A stretch of 61,689 nt of DNA from Candidatus Zixiibacteriota bacterium (GCA_003599535.1 QZKQ01000124.1:1-61689), one strand, 5' to 3'; shown: positions 18,201-27,068, counted from the stretch's first letter. Translations and numbers: made by a program. Notes: generated from the letters alone by a model not told the origin.

Positions 18201-18352
18201 AAGTGCTCGGTATCGTGCACCATCCAGTTCAGTTCCGGGTGGTTGTATTCTTCCGGCTGGGCCGACAGGAGCAGCGGAAGAAGCAGCAGGGCCGGCAGCG
18301 CCAGGCGGCGCAGGGGAAGCATCCAGGCAGGGGTATTTCCGCGATTCATCAT
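15263..18352 (-). CDS. HExxH metallopeptidase - TolB-type propeller - outer-membrane barrel fusion
   Basis: 1029 residues. After a signal peptide (about 1-31) comes a gluzincin-like domain: HEFTH at 135-139 and WFAEG at 192-196 supply the usual two His, catalytic Glu and third-ligand Glu, in the arrangement of the peptidase MA-like family. Residues about 325-640 contain repeated FSPDGKFIAFTSN, VSPDGQKLCFVVN, WSPDGRSIVYAF and SDRTGIFNLYRLD units, a PD40/TolB beta-propeller. From about 680 to the end the strands alternate in polarity, with LNAGGLDGMRGYSYYSLGG and a C-terminal aromatic strand, resembling Omp85/surface-antigen barrels. It should be anchored in the outer membrane. It starts 10 nt after the M6-like gene and lies in the PorU/PorV cluster. 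The substrate is unknown. Confidence 0.83.
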   Translation of the reverse strand: MMNRGNTPAWMLPLRRLALPALLLLPLLLSAQPEEYNHPELNWMVHDTEHFQIMFHQGTERTARELAVIAEEIYEPITSLYDYQPDGKIRVIVRDTDDYSNGGAYYYDNKIVIWSTALDFELRGTHHWLRNVMTHEFTHMIQLGASRKGPRWLPAMYFQWIAYEEEKRPDVLYGYPNVLSSYPLPGTIIPPWFAEGTAQTQKPGMGYDHWDSHRDMLLRAKVLENQLLSYNEMGYYGKISLNSEAVYNQGYSLVGYIVERWGEEVLRDLSSAMRGPFTWSFDQALRTHLGLSGQELYDQWAEHLRQTYAARTETIRAHEVKGRPLDGEGFANLYPRFSPDGKFIAFTSNKGGDYFMNSALYLYDLEKGEAEVLAGGVASPLAFSSDGRFIFHHKQFGRGKNGSHFDDLAAWDRERKKTLRLTRERRAAQVDVSPDGQKLCFVVNHDGTENLWIAGLPEGWHEGKSDERLTGETALTHFQDGEQVHTPRWSPDGRSIVYAFHRDNNRDLILLDVESGRETLLAATPADERDPSWMNEQTLMFSSDRTGIFNLYRLDLKSGRVEPLSNVTGGAFMPDRDASGRVAYADYRASGYKVALMDSAAAVDPALVTYLPDYSASLPPVAYDPAPAEEMAAREYKPTFDKTFILPRLAFDFGTFKPGLYFYFQDVLEQLSAFGGLAINTKGDYDLFALLEYKKLHPTLFLEAYNVVRHTEQSLEDNFTIVGEVGSGANAVPLYKQDSYKYNFNLLEVDVGARIKLQDPVSLRLTGILSRYRTNVTLLEGPVFGYTYFKGKAVEATLTADLRTPGRDQDIAPSSGFYLQLEVAREFNAFIDSFSTTGGMIQEVYTNYNYNRLQGIGDLYLKSPLKSSHSLTLTADLGYIDKPVDDFFYLNAGGLDGMRGYSYYSLGGTRKAIARAAYVVPLWRDAGQRFLFLNLDKVFLHAYGDIGNAWTGDFDADDLKKDAGAGLRVQFYSFTTFPTALTLDAAYGFDRFNIVDANGVHEYGQEWRYYMTLLFNFNLRQSFLPKAWR

Positions 18353-18362
18353 GGCAGCGTTT

Positions 18363-21300
18363 CTATTTCACCACGGCGATTTTTATGAAGGTGGTCTCGG
18401 TGCGGCCGCCGGCCTGGGCTTCCACGCGGCCCAGGTACACGCCGGAGGTCACGTCCGCCAGGTCCCACACCAGCTCGCCTTCCAGCCCCGCCTGGGCCGG
18501 GCCGGACAGCTCTTTCACCAGGTCGCCGGCGCCGTCGAAGATGCGCACGGTGACGGTGCCGGACTCTTCCATGCGATAGCGAATGTGGGAGACCTCCCCG
18601 GCGGGATTGGGCCAGGGGTAGACTTTGGCGGTTACCAGTAACTCCGGCCCCGCCGGAGCCAGGTCTGCGGCGCCCAGGGCCAGCCCGGTGCGGGCATTCC
18701 CGTTCTGCAATCCGTTCCAGGGGCGCAACTGCCCGTCGAACCCGCCCAACTGTTCCAGGTGCCAGCAGTACAGGCCGCCGCTCTTGTCCAGGGCCAGCAG
18801 CTCGGACTCCTCGTCGCCGTCCAGTTGCAGCAGCAGCGGAGCGGCCTTCACCGTCGTCCCGGTGGAGAGGGTGAAGCCGTTGGGCGCCTCTCCTTCACGA
18901 TTGCGGGCGTCCACCGACCCACCGGGCCAGCCGAACACCACGCGCAGCTCGTTGGCCAGCTCCGTAACGGCCGGCGGCGACAGGATGGATTCAAGAGGAT
19001 AATGCGCGTCCATCACCAGGGGCCAGTTGGCCGCCAGTACGCCGTTGGAAGCCACCCCCAGAATGCGGTTGTCCCCGGCCAGGATCAGCTCCAGGCGACC
19101 GTCGCGGTCGAAGTCGGCGGCGGCCGGCGGAGCGGTCACGGCCATGCCCGTCTGGAAGGGAAAGCCGGGGCGAAGGGATCCGTCCGCCGGGTCCAGCAGC
19201 GCCACCTCTCCCCCATTCCCCACCACCGCCAGGTCGCGGCGGCGGTCGGCGGGCAGATCCGCCGCGTGCTCCAGGGCCACGGGCGGTAAGGACACCGTGA
19301 AGGGGAGCTGGGTCTTCCAGGCCGGCGGCTGAGCGCCGGACAGTAGGTCCACCAGTACCGCCTCGCCGCTGTGGGATACGGCGAAGAACTGACGGGACGT
19401 GGCCTCGGCGCTGTCCAACCGGCAGAAGCCCGCGACCGGGGCGTTCAGCAGGCCTGCGTAGGCGAAGACGGAATCGCCTTCCAGATCGTAGATGAAAATG
19501 CGTCCCGCAGCGTCTCCAATGTACCACCAGCCCTCTTCCATGCCGGGGATCATCGGCAGGCAGGAAGCTTCCGCCGGCAGCGCCACGCTGTCCAAAATGA
19601 CGGTGAAGTTGACCGAATCCAGGAATCCGACGTGCAGCAGGTATACCTTCCCTCCGGCGGCCGGGATGACGGCGGTCAGCCCCCCCGGATTCTCGGTCAG
19701 CGCGGGGGTGAGGATGATGGAATCGAGCCGGGCCAGGAGAGTATCGGTCACCTGAGAACTGTCGCCCAGCAGGTTCACCGTCCAGCGCGTTTCCAGCACT
19801 TCGCCCTGGGCCCGGCCCAGGCTGTCGAAGGCCTGGACAGCGCCGCCGGGCGTGACGGTCAGGATCCAATCGGTGCGGCCGTCGGCGTCGAAGTCCACGG
19901 CGGAGGGGGACAGGCTGGCCGTGCCGCCCGCCGTCTGCCGGGGGAAGCCGGTCTGCGCCCACTGGTTCTGCACGGAAAAGCGCATCACCGTGTCGGGCAG
20001 CGAGAAGGCGGCCAGGCGCAGGCCGGTGGACGACCCGTCCCGGGTGCGGGTGCCGGGATGGGAATCGTCGTAGAAGATCACGCTGCGAATCTGGGGATTG
20101 GCGGCCAGGAACTGGGAATTGCCGGAGAAGAAGAAATCCCCCGCCCAGCCCAGGTCCGTGCCGTACCCTATATCCAGGAAACCGTAGCCCTGGCCGATGT
20201 CCGGGGCGCCGTCGGCTTCCACCACGGTCACGCCAAGGCGGCCGGGGTCGGTGTTGACCCGGTTGGTGGCGTACCCCTGGGCGATGGCATTCTCATCCAC
20301 GTGCCAGATCAGGATACCTTCGCCGGGCAGCCCGAAGTCCCAGTTATCCACCCGGGTGATCACGCCAAAGTCCCCGTCCAGCACTTCCAGATCGTAGTTT
20401 TCATGGATTTTCAGCCGGCGGCCCTGGGCGTCCCAGGCGATGGTGTACCCCAGGGAATCGGGGTCCCAGGAGCGGTTCTCGATCAGGTAGTACTCGCTCT
20501 GGTCAAGGTTGAGGCGGTAGATCTCGTGCAGGGTGTCGGCGGCCGGGGAGACGCCCGGCATGGTCACCCAGAAGGTATCGGCCTGGGCTCCGGGTTCGAT
20601 CAACCTCGGGTCGGCCCAGCCCATGAAGGCCCGCGACCAGGCGCCCGGGAGCGCCGGCACCATTCCGGCGAAATTGCCCGATCCCTGATCCATCAGATCA
20701 AAGCGGCCCACCCCGGAACTGCCGTCTTCGGTGTCGTAGAGGGCCGGCAGCCCCAGGGAATGCGCGAACAGCAGCGCCTCGGTGCCGTTCATGGCGATTT
20801 CCACGTCCACCTCGCTCTGCCGCTCGGATTCCGGCAGCAGCAGCCCACGGTGAAGGTAGATCCCGGCGGCGGTGTCCACCAGCACCCCGTTGAAGTCCGG
20901 GTCGCCTAGGGACTCGCGCAGGTCGTCCAGGGTGAAGAAAGCTGAAGGGATGTCGTGGGGGGTTTCCGAGAAGCCTACTTCGAAGTCCTGCCCCACGCCG
21001 GCGTGGTAGATGATGAAGGTGTCCCACTGCGAGAAGTCAATGGCAGGGTCCTGGGCGGCGGCGGTCCAGGCGTCCACGAACAGCTCGCTCAGCTGGCGGT
21101 CCAACTCTTCGGGGGTGGCGTTGTAGTTGTAGTGCCACATCTGGTGCGGCATGCGGTAGGCGGCTTCGCTCTCCAGCGGGTACACGGCGAATTCTTCCAC
21201 CGTAGCCCGTCCCCCGGAGACTTCCGTGAAGTAGTTGTCCAGGAAGGCCAGGTGCGCCTCGAAATAGGCGCGGTCGTGGGGCAGGGGATCCACGACGGCG

Positions 21301-21542
21301 TCCGCCGGGAGGCCGGAGCCGAAGGCACCGGTTCCGGTGGTGGTGGAGAGGGTGTCGGGCACGAAGTCCACGCGGATGGCCAGAATGCGGGCATGCACCT
21401 CGCCGTCCGGGGCGGGAGACAGCCGGGAATCATCCAGGCGCCGCGGCAGGGTGGACTTCAGGGACGGGAGGGGGGCGGCGGCCGAAGCCACAGCGGACAG
21501 GAAAAACCCCCAAAGAATGGGGGTTATCAGGATTCGCTTCAA
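18363..21542 (-). CDS. M6-like exported protein with degenerate peptidase site and T9SS sorting domain
   Basis: 1059 residues; the start is TTG 21542, with GGGGAAA nine bases upstream. A signal peptide is followed by the M6 (immune-inhibitor A-like) fold: AIRVDFVPDT, DNYFTEVSGGRATVEEFAVYP, then LLFAHSLGLPALYDT (257-271) and GRFDLMDQG. The canonical HEFGHxLGLPDLYD is altered: the first His and the catalytic Glu are both Leu, while the second His261 and the GLPxLYD tail remain. It is therefore likely catalytically dead. Residues about 520-950 form an FG-GAP/VCBS-like propeller (VDFDADGRTDWIL, ADFDRDGRLELILAG, LQLDGDEESELLAL). The last 85 residues (VYPWPNPAGEV to IKIAVVK) are a type IX sorting domain. 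Probably a surface-bound adhesin or binding protein derived from a protease. Confidence 0.82.
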   Translation of the reverse strand: MKRILITPILWGFFLSAVASAAAPLPSLKSTLPRRLDDSRLSPAPDGEVHARILAIRVDFVPDTLSTTTGTGAFGSGLPADAVVDPLPHDRAYFEAHLAFLDNYFTEVSGGRATVEEFAVYPLESEAAYRMPHQMWHYNYNATPEELDRQLSELFVDAWTAAAQDPAIDFSQWDTFIIYHAGVGQDFEVGFSETPHDIPSAFFTLDDLRESLGDPDFNGVLVDTAAGIYLHRGLLLPESERQSEVDVEIAMNGTEALLFAHSLGLPALYDTEDGSSGVGRFDLMDQGSGNFAGMVPALPGAWSRAFMGWADPRLIEPGAQADTFWVTMPGVSPAADTLHEIYRLNLDQSEYYLIENRSWDPDSLGYTIAWDAQGRRLKIHENYDLEVLDGDFGVITRVDNWDFGLPGEGILIWHVDENAIAQGYATNRVNTDPGRLGVTVVEADGAPDIGQGYGFLDIGYGTDLGWAGDFFFSGNSQFLAANPQIRSVIFYDDSHPGTRTRDGSSTGLRLAAFSLPDTVMRFSVQNQWAQTGFPRQTAGGTASLSPSAVDFDADGRTDWILTVTPGGAVQAFDSLGRAQGEVLETRWTVNLLGDSSQVTDTLLARLDSIILTPALTENPGGLTAVIPAAGGKVYLLHVGFLDSVNFTVILDSVALPAEASCLPMIPGMEEGWWYIGDAAGRIFIYDLEGDSVFAYAGLLNAPVAGFCRLDSAEATSRQFFAVSHSGEAVLVDLLSGAQPPAWKTQLPFTVSLPPVALEHAADLPADRRRDLAVVGNGGEVALLDPADGSLRPGFPFQTGMAVTAPPAAADFDRDGRLELILAGDNRILGVASNGVLAANWPLVMDAHYPLESILSPPAVTELANELRVVFGWPGGSVDARNREGEAPNGFTLSTGTTVKAAPLLLQLDGDEESELLALDKSGGLYCWHLEQLGGFDGQLRPWNGLQNGNARTGLALGAADLAPAGPELLVTAKVYPWPNPAGEVSHIRYRMEESGTVTVRIFDGAGDLVKELSGPAQAGLEGELVWDLADVTSGVYLGRVEAQAGGRTETTFIKIAVVK

Positions 21543-21557
21543 GCGAGATTTCCCCGG

Positions 21558-22619
21558 TTACAAGCCAAGATTCAAACTGAACATCATGGTGTCCGTCAAC
21601 GGATGCCCTTCCCCGGCGGAGACGTAGCCGAAATCGAAGCGGTAGGAGGCGTAGGCCAGGGAGAAGCCGAAGGTCACCGGCTTGCGCTCGCCCAGCTCGT
21701 CCCAGTAGCCGCCCAGGCGCAGCCCCACCATGTTCGAGTACCAGTACTCGACGCCCAGGTTGGGGATGATGCCTTCGATTTCGTTCTGCAGGGGATTATT
21801 GCTCCAGGAGGTGAACATGGCCAGGTAGAACGGCATGGCGCGGCCGTCGTCGTAGCGGTCCACCAGCTCCTTCTGCAGGTCCAAGTTGACGGTCAGCTTG
21901 TTGAATTCGTCGTCCAGAATTTTGTAGGCCGTCCCCACGCGGATGGTCATGGGCAGGGGGTCGGCCTGGGCGCGGTCAATGTAGGAGATGGCCGGGCCCA
22001 TGTTGGTCAGAGTGGCGCCGAAAGAGAGCCCGCGGGTGAAGGCGTTGCGGTACATGGCGCCCACGTCAATGGCCAGGGTGGTGCCGACGCCGGAACCCTT
22101 CTCCGCCCCCGCCCCCTGGTCGGCCAGGTGGCTGTAGATGAACTTGGCGCCTACGCCGATGCCCAGGTTGTTGTCCACCGGAGACCCGTAGGCCCCGGTA
22201 AAGGCCACGTCGTAGCTGTGAAAGGTGCCGGTGGGATTGTCGTTCTCATCACGGCCTTCGGTCTTGCCGTAGTTGGTGAAGATGATGTTGCCGCCCACGG
22301 TGCCCCAGTCAGGGACGTTCTGGACGTAGGAGATGAAACTGTAGTACAGGTCGTCCAGGTGAAACTGCGGGAGCAACTGGACGTACATGAGAGACAGCTC
22401 CTGGCGCTCAATGAAAGCCATGCCGCCTGGATTCCACCAGGTGGCGGTGGCATCATCGGCCGTGGCCACGAAAGCTTCTCCCATGCCCGCAGGCCGTGCG
22501 CCCGGCACGAGCTTAAGGAAGATGACGCCCGCTTCGGACGGCCCGTCCGCCTTCGCTGCCGGCACGATGATGATCGCGACCAACAGCGCCAGAATCAATC
22601 CGGCCCTACGCCAATTCAT
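21558..22619 (-). CDS. porV: PorV-like T9SS outer-membrane protein
   Basis: 353 residues with GGAGG ahead of ATG 22619. Signal peptide ends near AAKA. The PorV/LptO opening GVIFLKLVPGARPAGMGEAFVATADDATATWWNPGGMAF (read in parts) and the C-terminal strand MMFSLNLGL are present, with many amphipathic strands between. In Porphyromonas PorV (LptO) brings cargo from the translocon to the PorU sortase in the attachment complex; the gene here lies directly downstream of porU, supporting the same role. Of the three PorV-family genes in this window this has the best claim to be the real PorV. Confidence 0.88.
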   Translation of the reverse strand: MNWRRAGLILALLVAIIIVPAAKADGPSEAGVIFLKLVPGARPAGMGEAFVATADDATATWWNPGGMAFIERQELSLMYVQLLPQFHLDDLYYSFISYVQNVPDWGTVGGNIIFTNYGKTEGRDENDNPTGTFHSYDVAFTGAYGSPVDNNLGIGVGAKFIYSHLADQGAGAEKGSGVGTTLAIDVGAMYRNAFTRGLSFGATLTNMGPAISYIDRAQADPLPMTIRVGTAYKILDDEFNKLTVNLDLQKELVDRYDDGRAMPFYLAMFTSWSNNPLQNEIEGIIPNLGVEYWYSNMVGLRLGGYWDELGERKPVTFGFSLAYASYRFDFGYVSAGEGHPLTDTMMFSLNLGL

Positions 22620-22766
22620 AGTATTCCTCCGCTACACTGTCGTGGTATGGGCAAAGCAGGCGCTGATCAATTCCGGCGCCACCTTGCAAGCTACTTATTT
22701 AATCGAAATTTCCCCGCGCAGGTTTCACGTAAATTAAATTTTTTGCGATCTTTTTCAGGGCTCCGG

Positions 22767-25700
22767 TCATCTCATGAATACGAGTTTGCCCGTCTCCTCG
22801 GCAGTGCGCCCATCGGGAGTGACGGCGGTCACCTTATAGAGGTACACGCCATTGGAGATCAGGTCGCCCTGCTGATCGCGCCCGTCCCACACCAGCGTCG
22901 GGTTATCGTAGGTGAATTCCTGGGCGGGGACGTCGCGGATGACCTTCACCAGCTTGCCGGACACGGTGTAGACCTTGATGGTGGCCACCGCCGGTTCGGT
23001 CACCCAGAAGGTGAAATTGGTGGTCCGGTGGAAGGGGTTGGGGTAATTCAGCACATCGGTGACCCGCAACTCCCCGCTGCCGATGACCTCGAAGCTGATT
23101 TCCGCGGTGTTGGGATTGTTGGCCGCGTCCCAGGCGGTGGCCAGGGCGGTATGCGGCCCGGGCGCCAGCTCTCCGGGGGTCAACTGGTAGGCCGCCCGTC
23201 CCGTGGTGTAGCTGTCCAGGTCATAGGTGAAGGCGTTGGTCAGGTCAAGGGGATTCTGGCCGTCGAAGGAGACGGTAATGCCGTGCCCCACGCTGCCCGT
23301 CAGGTTCACGCCGTTGCTGTCGGCCACCTGGACGAAGACGATGGCGTCGGAGGCCACGGGCGCACCCGGCCGGTAGGCGGGCGAATCGAAGTAGAGGCTG
23401 ACCGCCGGCGGCAGCGAATCGGACAGGTTCGCGGCGGTCTGGGCGAAGATCACGTTGTCGTCAGCGCCTCCGGCGGTGGCGGCCTCAGAATAGGCGAACA
23501 CCGAGAAGCGCCCGCCCGCGCCGCCGTAGTTGATATCCACGGGAACGACGAAGCTGGATTCGAAGCGACCGTCCGTCACGCTGCTGTTGCCCCGGAAGAT
23601 CAGGCTCCCCGGCAGTTTATACGTGGTCGTGCTTTCATTGGGGAAGATGTACGTCACCAGCACCCGGGTATCGTACACCTGCAGGTTGGCGGTCCCGTCG
23701 AAGTCCGGCACGGGCGTGCCGCTCGTGGTGCGCACCTCGCCCGACACGGTGACCCGTTCCAGGGCATGGAGAGTATCGGTGGCGGCGGAGTCGAATTGCA
23801 CGGCCAGTTGCGGCATGGCCAGCTTCAGCGTGGGGTCGCCCAGCAGGTGGTAGCGCTCGTTATTGTAATTGGACGGATTGACATTGGGAGCCTTGTGCTG
23901 GTAGACGCTGGCCTTGGCCTGCATCAGCGCCTGCCCCACGGGGAGGCCGCCGGGCTGGGAGAAGAGCTGCGTGAAGAACTTGTTGGCCAGCACTTCGTTG
24001 GCCCCTGAGTACGTCTCCCGGGTGGCCGCCAGGGTCATGATGGCGCCGCCTCCCGGCATGGTCAGCAGGGCTTCCGGCATGCTCTGGTCGTAGGGGCTGT
24101 CCCAGTAGGCCCACTCGCAGGTCCAGGCGACGAACAGGGATAGTTTGTCGCCGTTGTTGACCAGCGGCATATCGCGGCTCTGCAACAGCACCTGCTCGTG
24201 CGCCCACACGGTGGGATTGCCGTGGCCGATGTAGTTGACGATCAGGGTCCCGTCGTTGATCGTCTGAATCAATTCTTCGTTGGCGCCCGGTTTGCGCCGC
24301 CCGCCGCCGGCTGGATCCCAGGTGACGGGGTATTCTGTCAGGTAAATCTTCTTTTTGTTCAGCACCCCCGGGATATAGTTTTCCGCGATGTACTCCAGGT
24401 CAATCGTGTGGTTTTTCTCCCACACGGAGAAGACGCCGCCGTCCCCGTACTCATCATCGGCTACGAAGGTCGCAAGGTCCTGCCAGGGGCCGGCCGCGGA
24501 GAGGCTCTCGTAAGTCCGGACGCGGTCAATCATTTCCTGGATGTCGTCCACCGAACGCGCCGGCCACCGCCCGGTGACCAGTTGCGGGTAGGCGCTGCCG
24601 TTGTCCGTGGGGGTGAAGTAGGAGTACCAGTCGTCGGTGCAGCGTGACCCGGAGACGAAGGGGATGACCCAGTTGGCGTCGGCGCTGGAGAGCCGGTTCT
24701 TATAGTCGAAATCGCCGTCCCCAGCGAAAATCACATACAGGGGAGAGACCGCCCAGTTGTAGAGCGGGAGCGTGCTCTTCAGGAAGTCGCGGATGGCGGC
24801 CGGGTCCACCAGGCCCCAGCCGTACTCGTCGAAGATGTCGCTGATCCGCACCCGCAGCACGTCCATCGGCTGGGGCGATTCGACCTCCCGGTATGTCTCG
24901 TACTCTTCCATGGCCGCGTAGAATTCGTCGGCGCAGATAATCAGCAGGTCGGCGCCCAGGGTGCTGCGCAGGCTGGTGTACTCGTCCCCGCCGCGCACGT
25001 CCCTGGTGATGGACATGGGGGAGCGGAATTCCGCCGGCGTGACCGCCATGTAGCGCCGGGGCTGGTCCGTATGGCTGGAATCCTTGAAGCTCGAGGCCTG
25101 CACTGCGCGGAGGTTGTCGAAGCTGGTAACGTCGAAAATCCAGGGGTTGGCCAGGCCACTGATCTGGTAACCGGCCAATCCCGTCGCCGCGGGGCTGATG
25201 AAGGCCAATTCGCCGCCCGAGGCGTTCAGGTTGCGGGTGTACTCGATCTCGTACCAGTCCAGGTAGGCGGTGCCGGGGTCGGTGTGCACGATCTTCAGCA
25301 CGTTGTTGCCGGTGTGCAGGAGGCCGGCGGGCAGCACCTTTTCATAGGTGGTGCTGCTGGTGGTGAAGAGAACTTCGTTGTTCAGGTATACGGTGAAGTG
25401 GGTCGTGCCGGAATAGTACTTGAACTTGATGGACAGCAATCCCGGGGTAGCGGAATTGACGTCTTCCAGGAAGAAGCTGAAGGTGCGCTGCGTGTCGTTG
25501 GTGAAGGCGTCGCCGAAGAAATCGGGCATATTCTGGGGCAGAGCCAGGCTGCTATAGGTGATATAGATTTCCTTCTCATCGTACAGGTAGGCCCGGGTGG
25601 TGGCCGGATTCAGGGTGGGAGTCCCGGCCATCCCCAGCGTGGCCATGCGCTTGCCCGGCGTGCCGCCGGGGTTGACGTTCAGCCAGTAAATATTATAATC

Positions 25701-26819
25701 GGTGTAGGGGTTGCGGTAGTGGGTGAAGCGTTCCTTCAGGGTGTTCCATTCCCAGTCATGCACCGAGCGGCCGTAGAACCAGATTTCGTCGCCGGGATCG
25801 AAGGAGCCGTCCTCCTCGCCCTTCACCAGGATGGCATTTTCGAGGGGTGCTTCGGCGCGGGGCTCGTTCATGTTCTTGGGCAGGGTGCGGCCGCCGTTGT
25901 TGAACAGGCGCAAGGTGCGGGGATCCAGGGCGTCCACGTCAATACCGGCGTCGTCCAGATCCTGGTAGGTCAGCCGGTACATGCCGCTGCCGTTGATCTG
26001 TACCTTGTAGAGATCCCCCTCCGGCCAGGAGTCGCCGGCCTGCGTCTGAAAGGCGCGGGGCAGCTTCCAGGACTGCGCCGGGCCGCTCCAGTTGGCGATC
26101 AGCCCCTGGTAGAACTGGTCATCCAGGGGGCGGGAAAATTTCCCCGCGCCGGCCGATCCGCCTTCCAGGTGAATCTGCACTTCCACGGAATCGAGGAACA
26201 GTATCTGCCCCTCGGCAGGGGAAAAGCGGTAGGGATAGAGGGCGACGCGCACGACGTAAAGGTCGCGGAACGGTTCCGGGGCCTCCAGCTCCGCCCAGGC
26301 GGCGGGGAAAACCGTTGTCCCCGCGTAGTATTGCGGGTCTTCCTCGTAAACGTCCCGGCCGCTGCTCTCGTCCCGGCGGGGTACCGGAGCGGGAAGGCCG
26401 GGGGAGGTTTCCACGGAGAAGGGGGTTACGGACGTCAGGGTGGGGACGGATCCCGCGGGAATGGCCAGCCAGATCACGCGGGCCGGCAGGTTCGGAGTGC
26501 CGGAGGCCCAATCCGCTTCGGCCAGTCCCACGAGGGGAGTTTTGTACGTTTGCTGGGGGGTGCTGAGCGTCTTCCAGGCGGGCGCCTGGGGGGTATAACG
26601 CAGGGTGACGCCTTGAGCGTCGTTGCGCAGGATGGTGACGTCGTCCGGAAAGTCAGCGGCCGCGGGGCCGGCAGCCAGTAGCAGCGCGGCCAGGATCACG
26701 GCCCATGCCGGGATTGCCGACCGGGTCTGGAAGGAGGATGGCGTGAAGTTCCGCCAGGCGCGGCGGCCCGGCCCGGCCGTGGACCGGCGGGTTTCCCGAG
26801 CAGGTAGTCGTTCCGGCAT
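22767..26819 (-). CDS. porU: PorU-type T9SS C-terminal signal peptidase/sortase (C25 family)
   Basis: 1350 residues. PorU removes the C-terminal signal of T9SS cargo and attaches the product to surface lipopolysaccharide. A signal sequence (AWAVILAALLLAAGPAAAD) lies after an unusually long 40-residue n-region; no better start is visible. A beta-rich N-terminal part (about 60-650) is followed by the C25 gingipain-type domain: VIFAGDGDFDYKN, PQLVTGRWPARSVDDI, NYIGHGNPTVWAHE with catalytic His866 and FVAWTCEWAYWDSP with Cys901, then NNERYHLLGDPTLKL. Ig-like domains follow and the protein ends in its own sorting-type domain (NYPNPFHRTTNFTF to GKLVFMR), as is known for PorU. It is cotranscribed with porV. 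Confidence 0.92.
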   Translation of the reverse strand: MPERLPARETRRSTAGPGRRAWRNFTPSSFQTRSAIPAWAVILAALLLAAGPAAADFPDDVTILRNDAQGVTLRYTPQAPAWKTLSTPQQTYKTPLVGLAEADWASGTPNLPARVIWLAIPAGSVPTLTSVTPFSVETSPGLPAPVPRRDESSGRDVYEEDPQYYAGTTVFPAAWAELEAPEPFRDLYVVRVALYPYRFSPAEGQILFLDSVEVQIHLEGGSAGAGKFSRPLDDQFYQGLIANWSGPAQSWKLPRAFQTQAGDSWPEGDLYKVQINGSGMYRLTYQDLDDAGIDVDALDPRTLRLFNNGGRTLPKNMNEPRAEAPLENAILVKGEEDGSFDPGDEIWFYGRSVHDWEWNTLKERFTHYRNPYTDYNIYWLNVNPGGTPGKRMATLGMAGTPTLNPATTRAYLYDEKEIYITYSSLALPQNMPDFFGDAFTNDTQRTFSFFLEDVNSATPGLLSIKFKYYSGTTHFTVYLNNEVLFTTSSTTYEKVLPAGLLHTGNNVLKIVHTDPGTAYLDWYEIEYTRNLNASGGELAFISPAATGLAGYQISGLANPWIFDVTSFDNLRAVQASSFKDSSHTDQPRRYMAVTPAEFRSPMSITRDVRGGDEYTSLRSTLGADLLIICADEFYAAMEEYETYREVESPQPMDVLRVRISDIFDEYGWGLVDPAAIRDFLKSTLPLYNWAVSPLYVIFAGDGDFDYKNRLSSADANWVIPFVSGSRCTDDWYSYFTPTDNGSAYPQLVTGRWPARSVDDIQEMIDRVRTYESLSAAGPWQDLATFVADDEYGDGGVFSVWEKNHTIDLEYIAENYIPGVLNKKKIYLTEYPVTWDPAGGGRRKPGANEELIQTINDGTLIVNYIGHGNPTVWAHEQVLLQSRDMPLVNNGDKLSLFVAWTCEWAYWDSPYDQSMPEALLTMPGGGAIMTLAATRETYSGANEVLANKFFTQLFSQPGGLPVGQALMQAKASVYQHKAPNVNPSNYNNERYHLLGDPTLKLAMPQLAVQFDSAATDTLHALERVTVSGEVRTTSGTPVPDFDGTANLQVYDTRVLVTYIFPNESTTTYKLPGSLIFRGNSSVTDGRFESSFVVPVDINYGGAGGRFSVFAYSEAATAGGADDNVIFAQTAANLSDSLPPAVSLYFDSPAYRPGAPVASDAIVFVQVADSNGVNLTGSVGHGITVSFDGQNPLDLTNAFTYDLDSYTTGRAAYQLTPGELAPGPHTALATAWDAANNPNTAEISFEVIGSGELRVTDVLNYPNPFHRTTNFTFWVTEPAVATIKVYTVSGKLVKVIRDVPAQEFTYDNPTLVWDGRDQQGDLISNGVYLYKVTAVTPDGRTAEETGKLVFMR

Positions 26820-26836
26820 AACCGTCTGGTGTGGCG

Positions 26837-27001
26837 TTAGAAAGGTTCCGCTTCCTCGATCAGGAAGTTGGGAATGTCGTCCTTGACGCTGTACTTGAGC
26901 CGGCAGCGATGACAGATCAACTGGTGCGGCTCCGTCTGGTATTCCAGCTCACCCTTGCACTTGGGGCAGGCCAGGATTTCCAACAGTTCTGGTGACAGCA
27001 T
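26837..27001 (-). CDS. Trm112 family (YcaR-like) zinc protein
   Basis: 54 residues from ATG 27001, with GGAGAAGG upstream. It reads LLEILACPKCKGELEY, then LICHRCRLKYSVKDDIPNFL, the CPxC ... CxxC zinc ribbon followed by Y.I.DGIP/DDIPN of the Trm112/YcaR family, small activators of methyltransferases in eukaryotes and proteins of unknown role in bacteria. It ends 17 nt before porU, so the two are probably cotranscribed, though a functional link is not evident. Confidence 0.9.
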   Translation of the reverse strand: MLSPELLEILACPKCKGELEYQTEPHQLICHRCRLKYSVKDDIPNFLIEEAEPF

Positions 27002-27068
27002 GCCTTCTCCTTGCGTGTAATGCGTCATGACTTCGGCCTTTGCGCAGAACGGTACGAAATCCTAATTA

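Noticed and set aside
20955-24008. Long open frame on the plus strand (1017 codons)
   Set aside because: Antisense to porV, porU and the M6-like gene; Gly/Val/His-rich composition without motifs.
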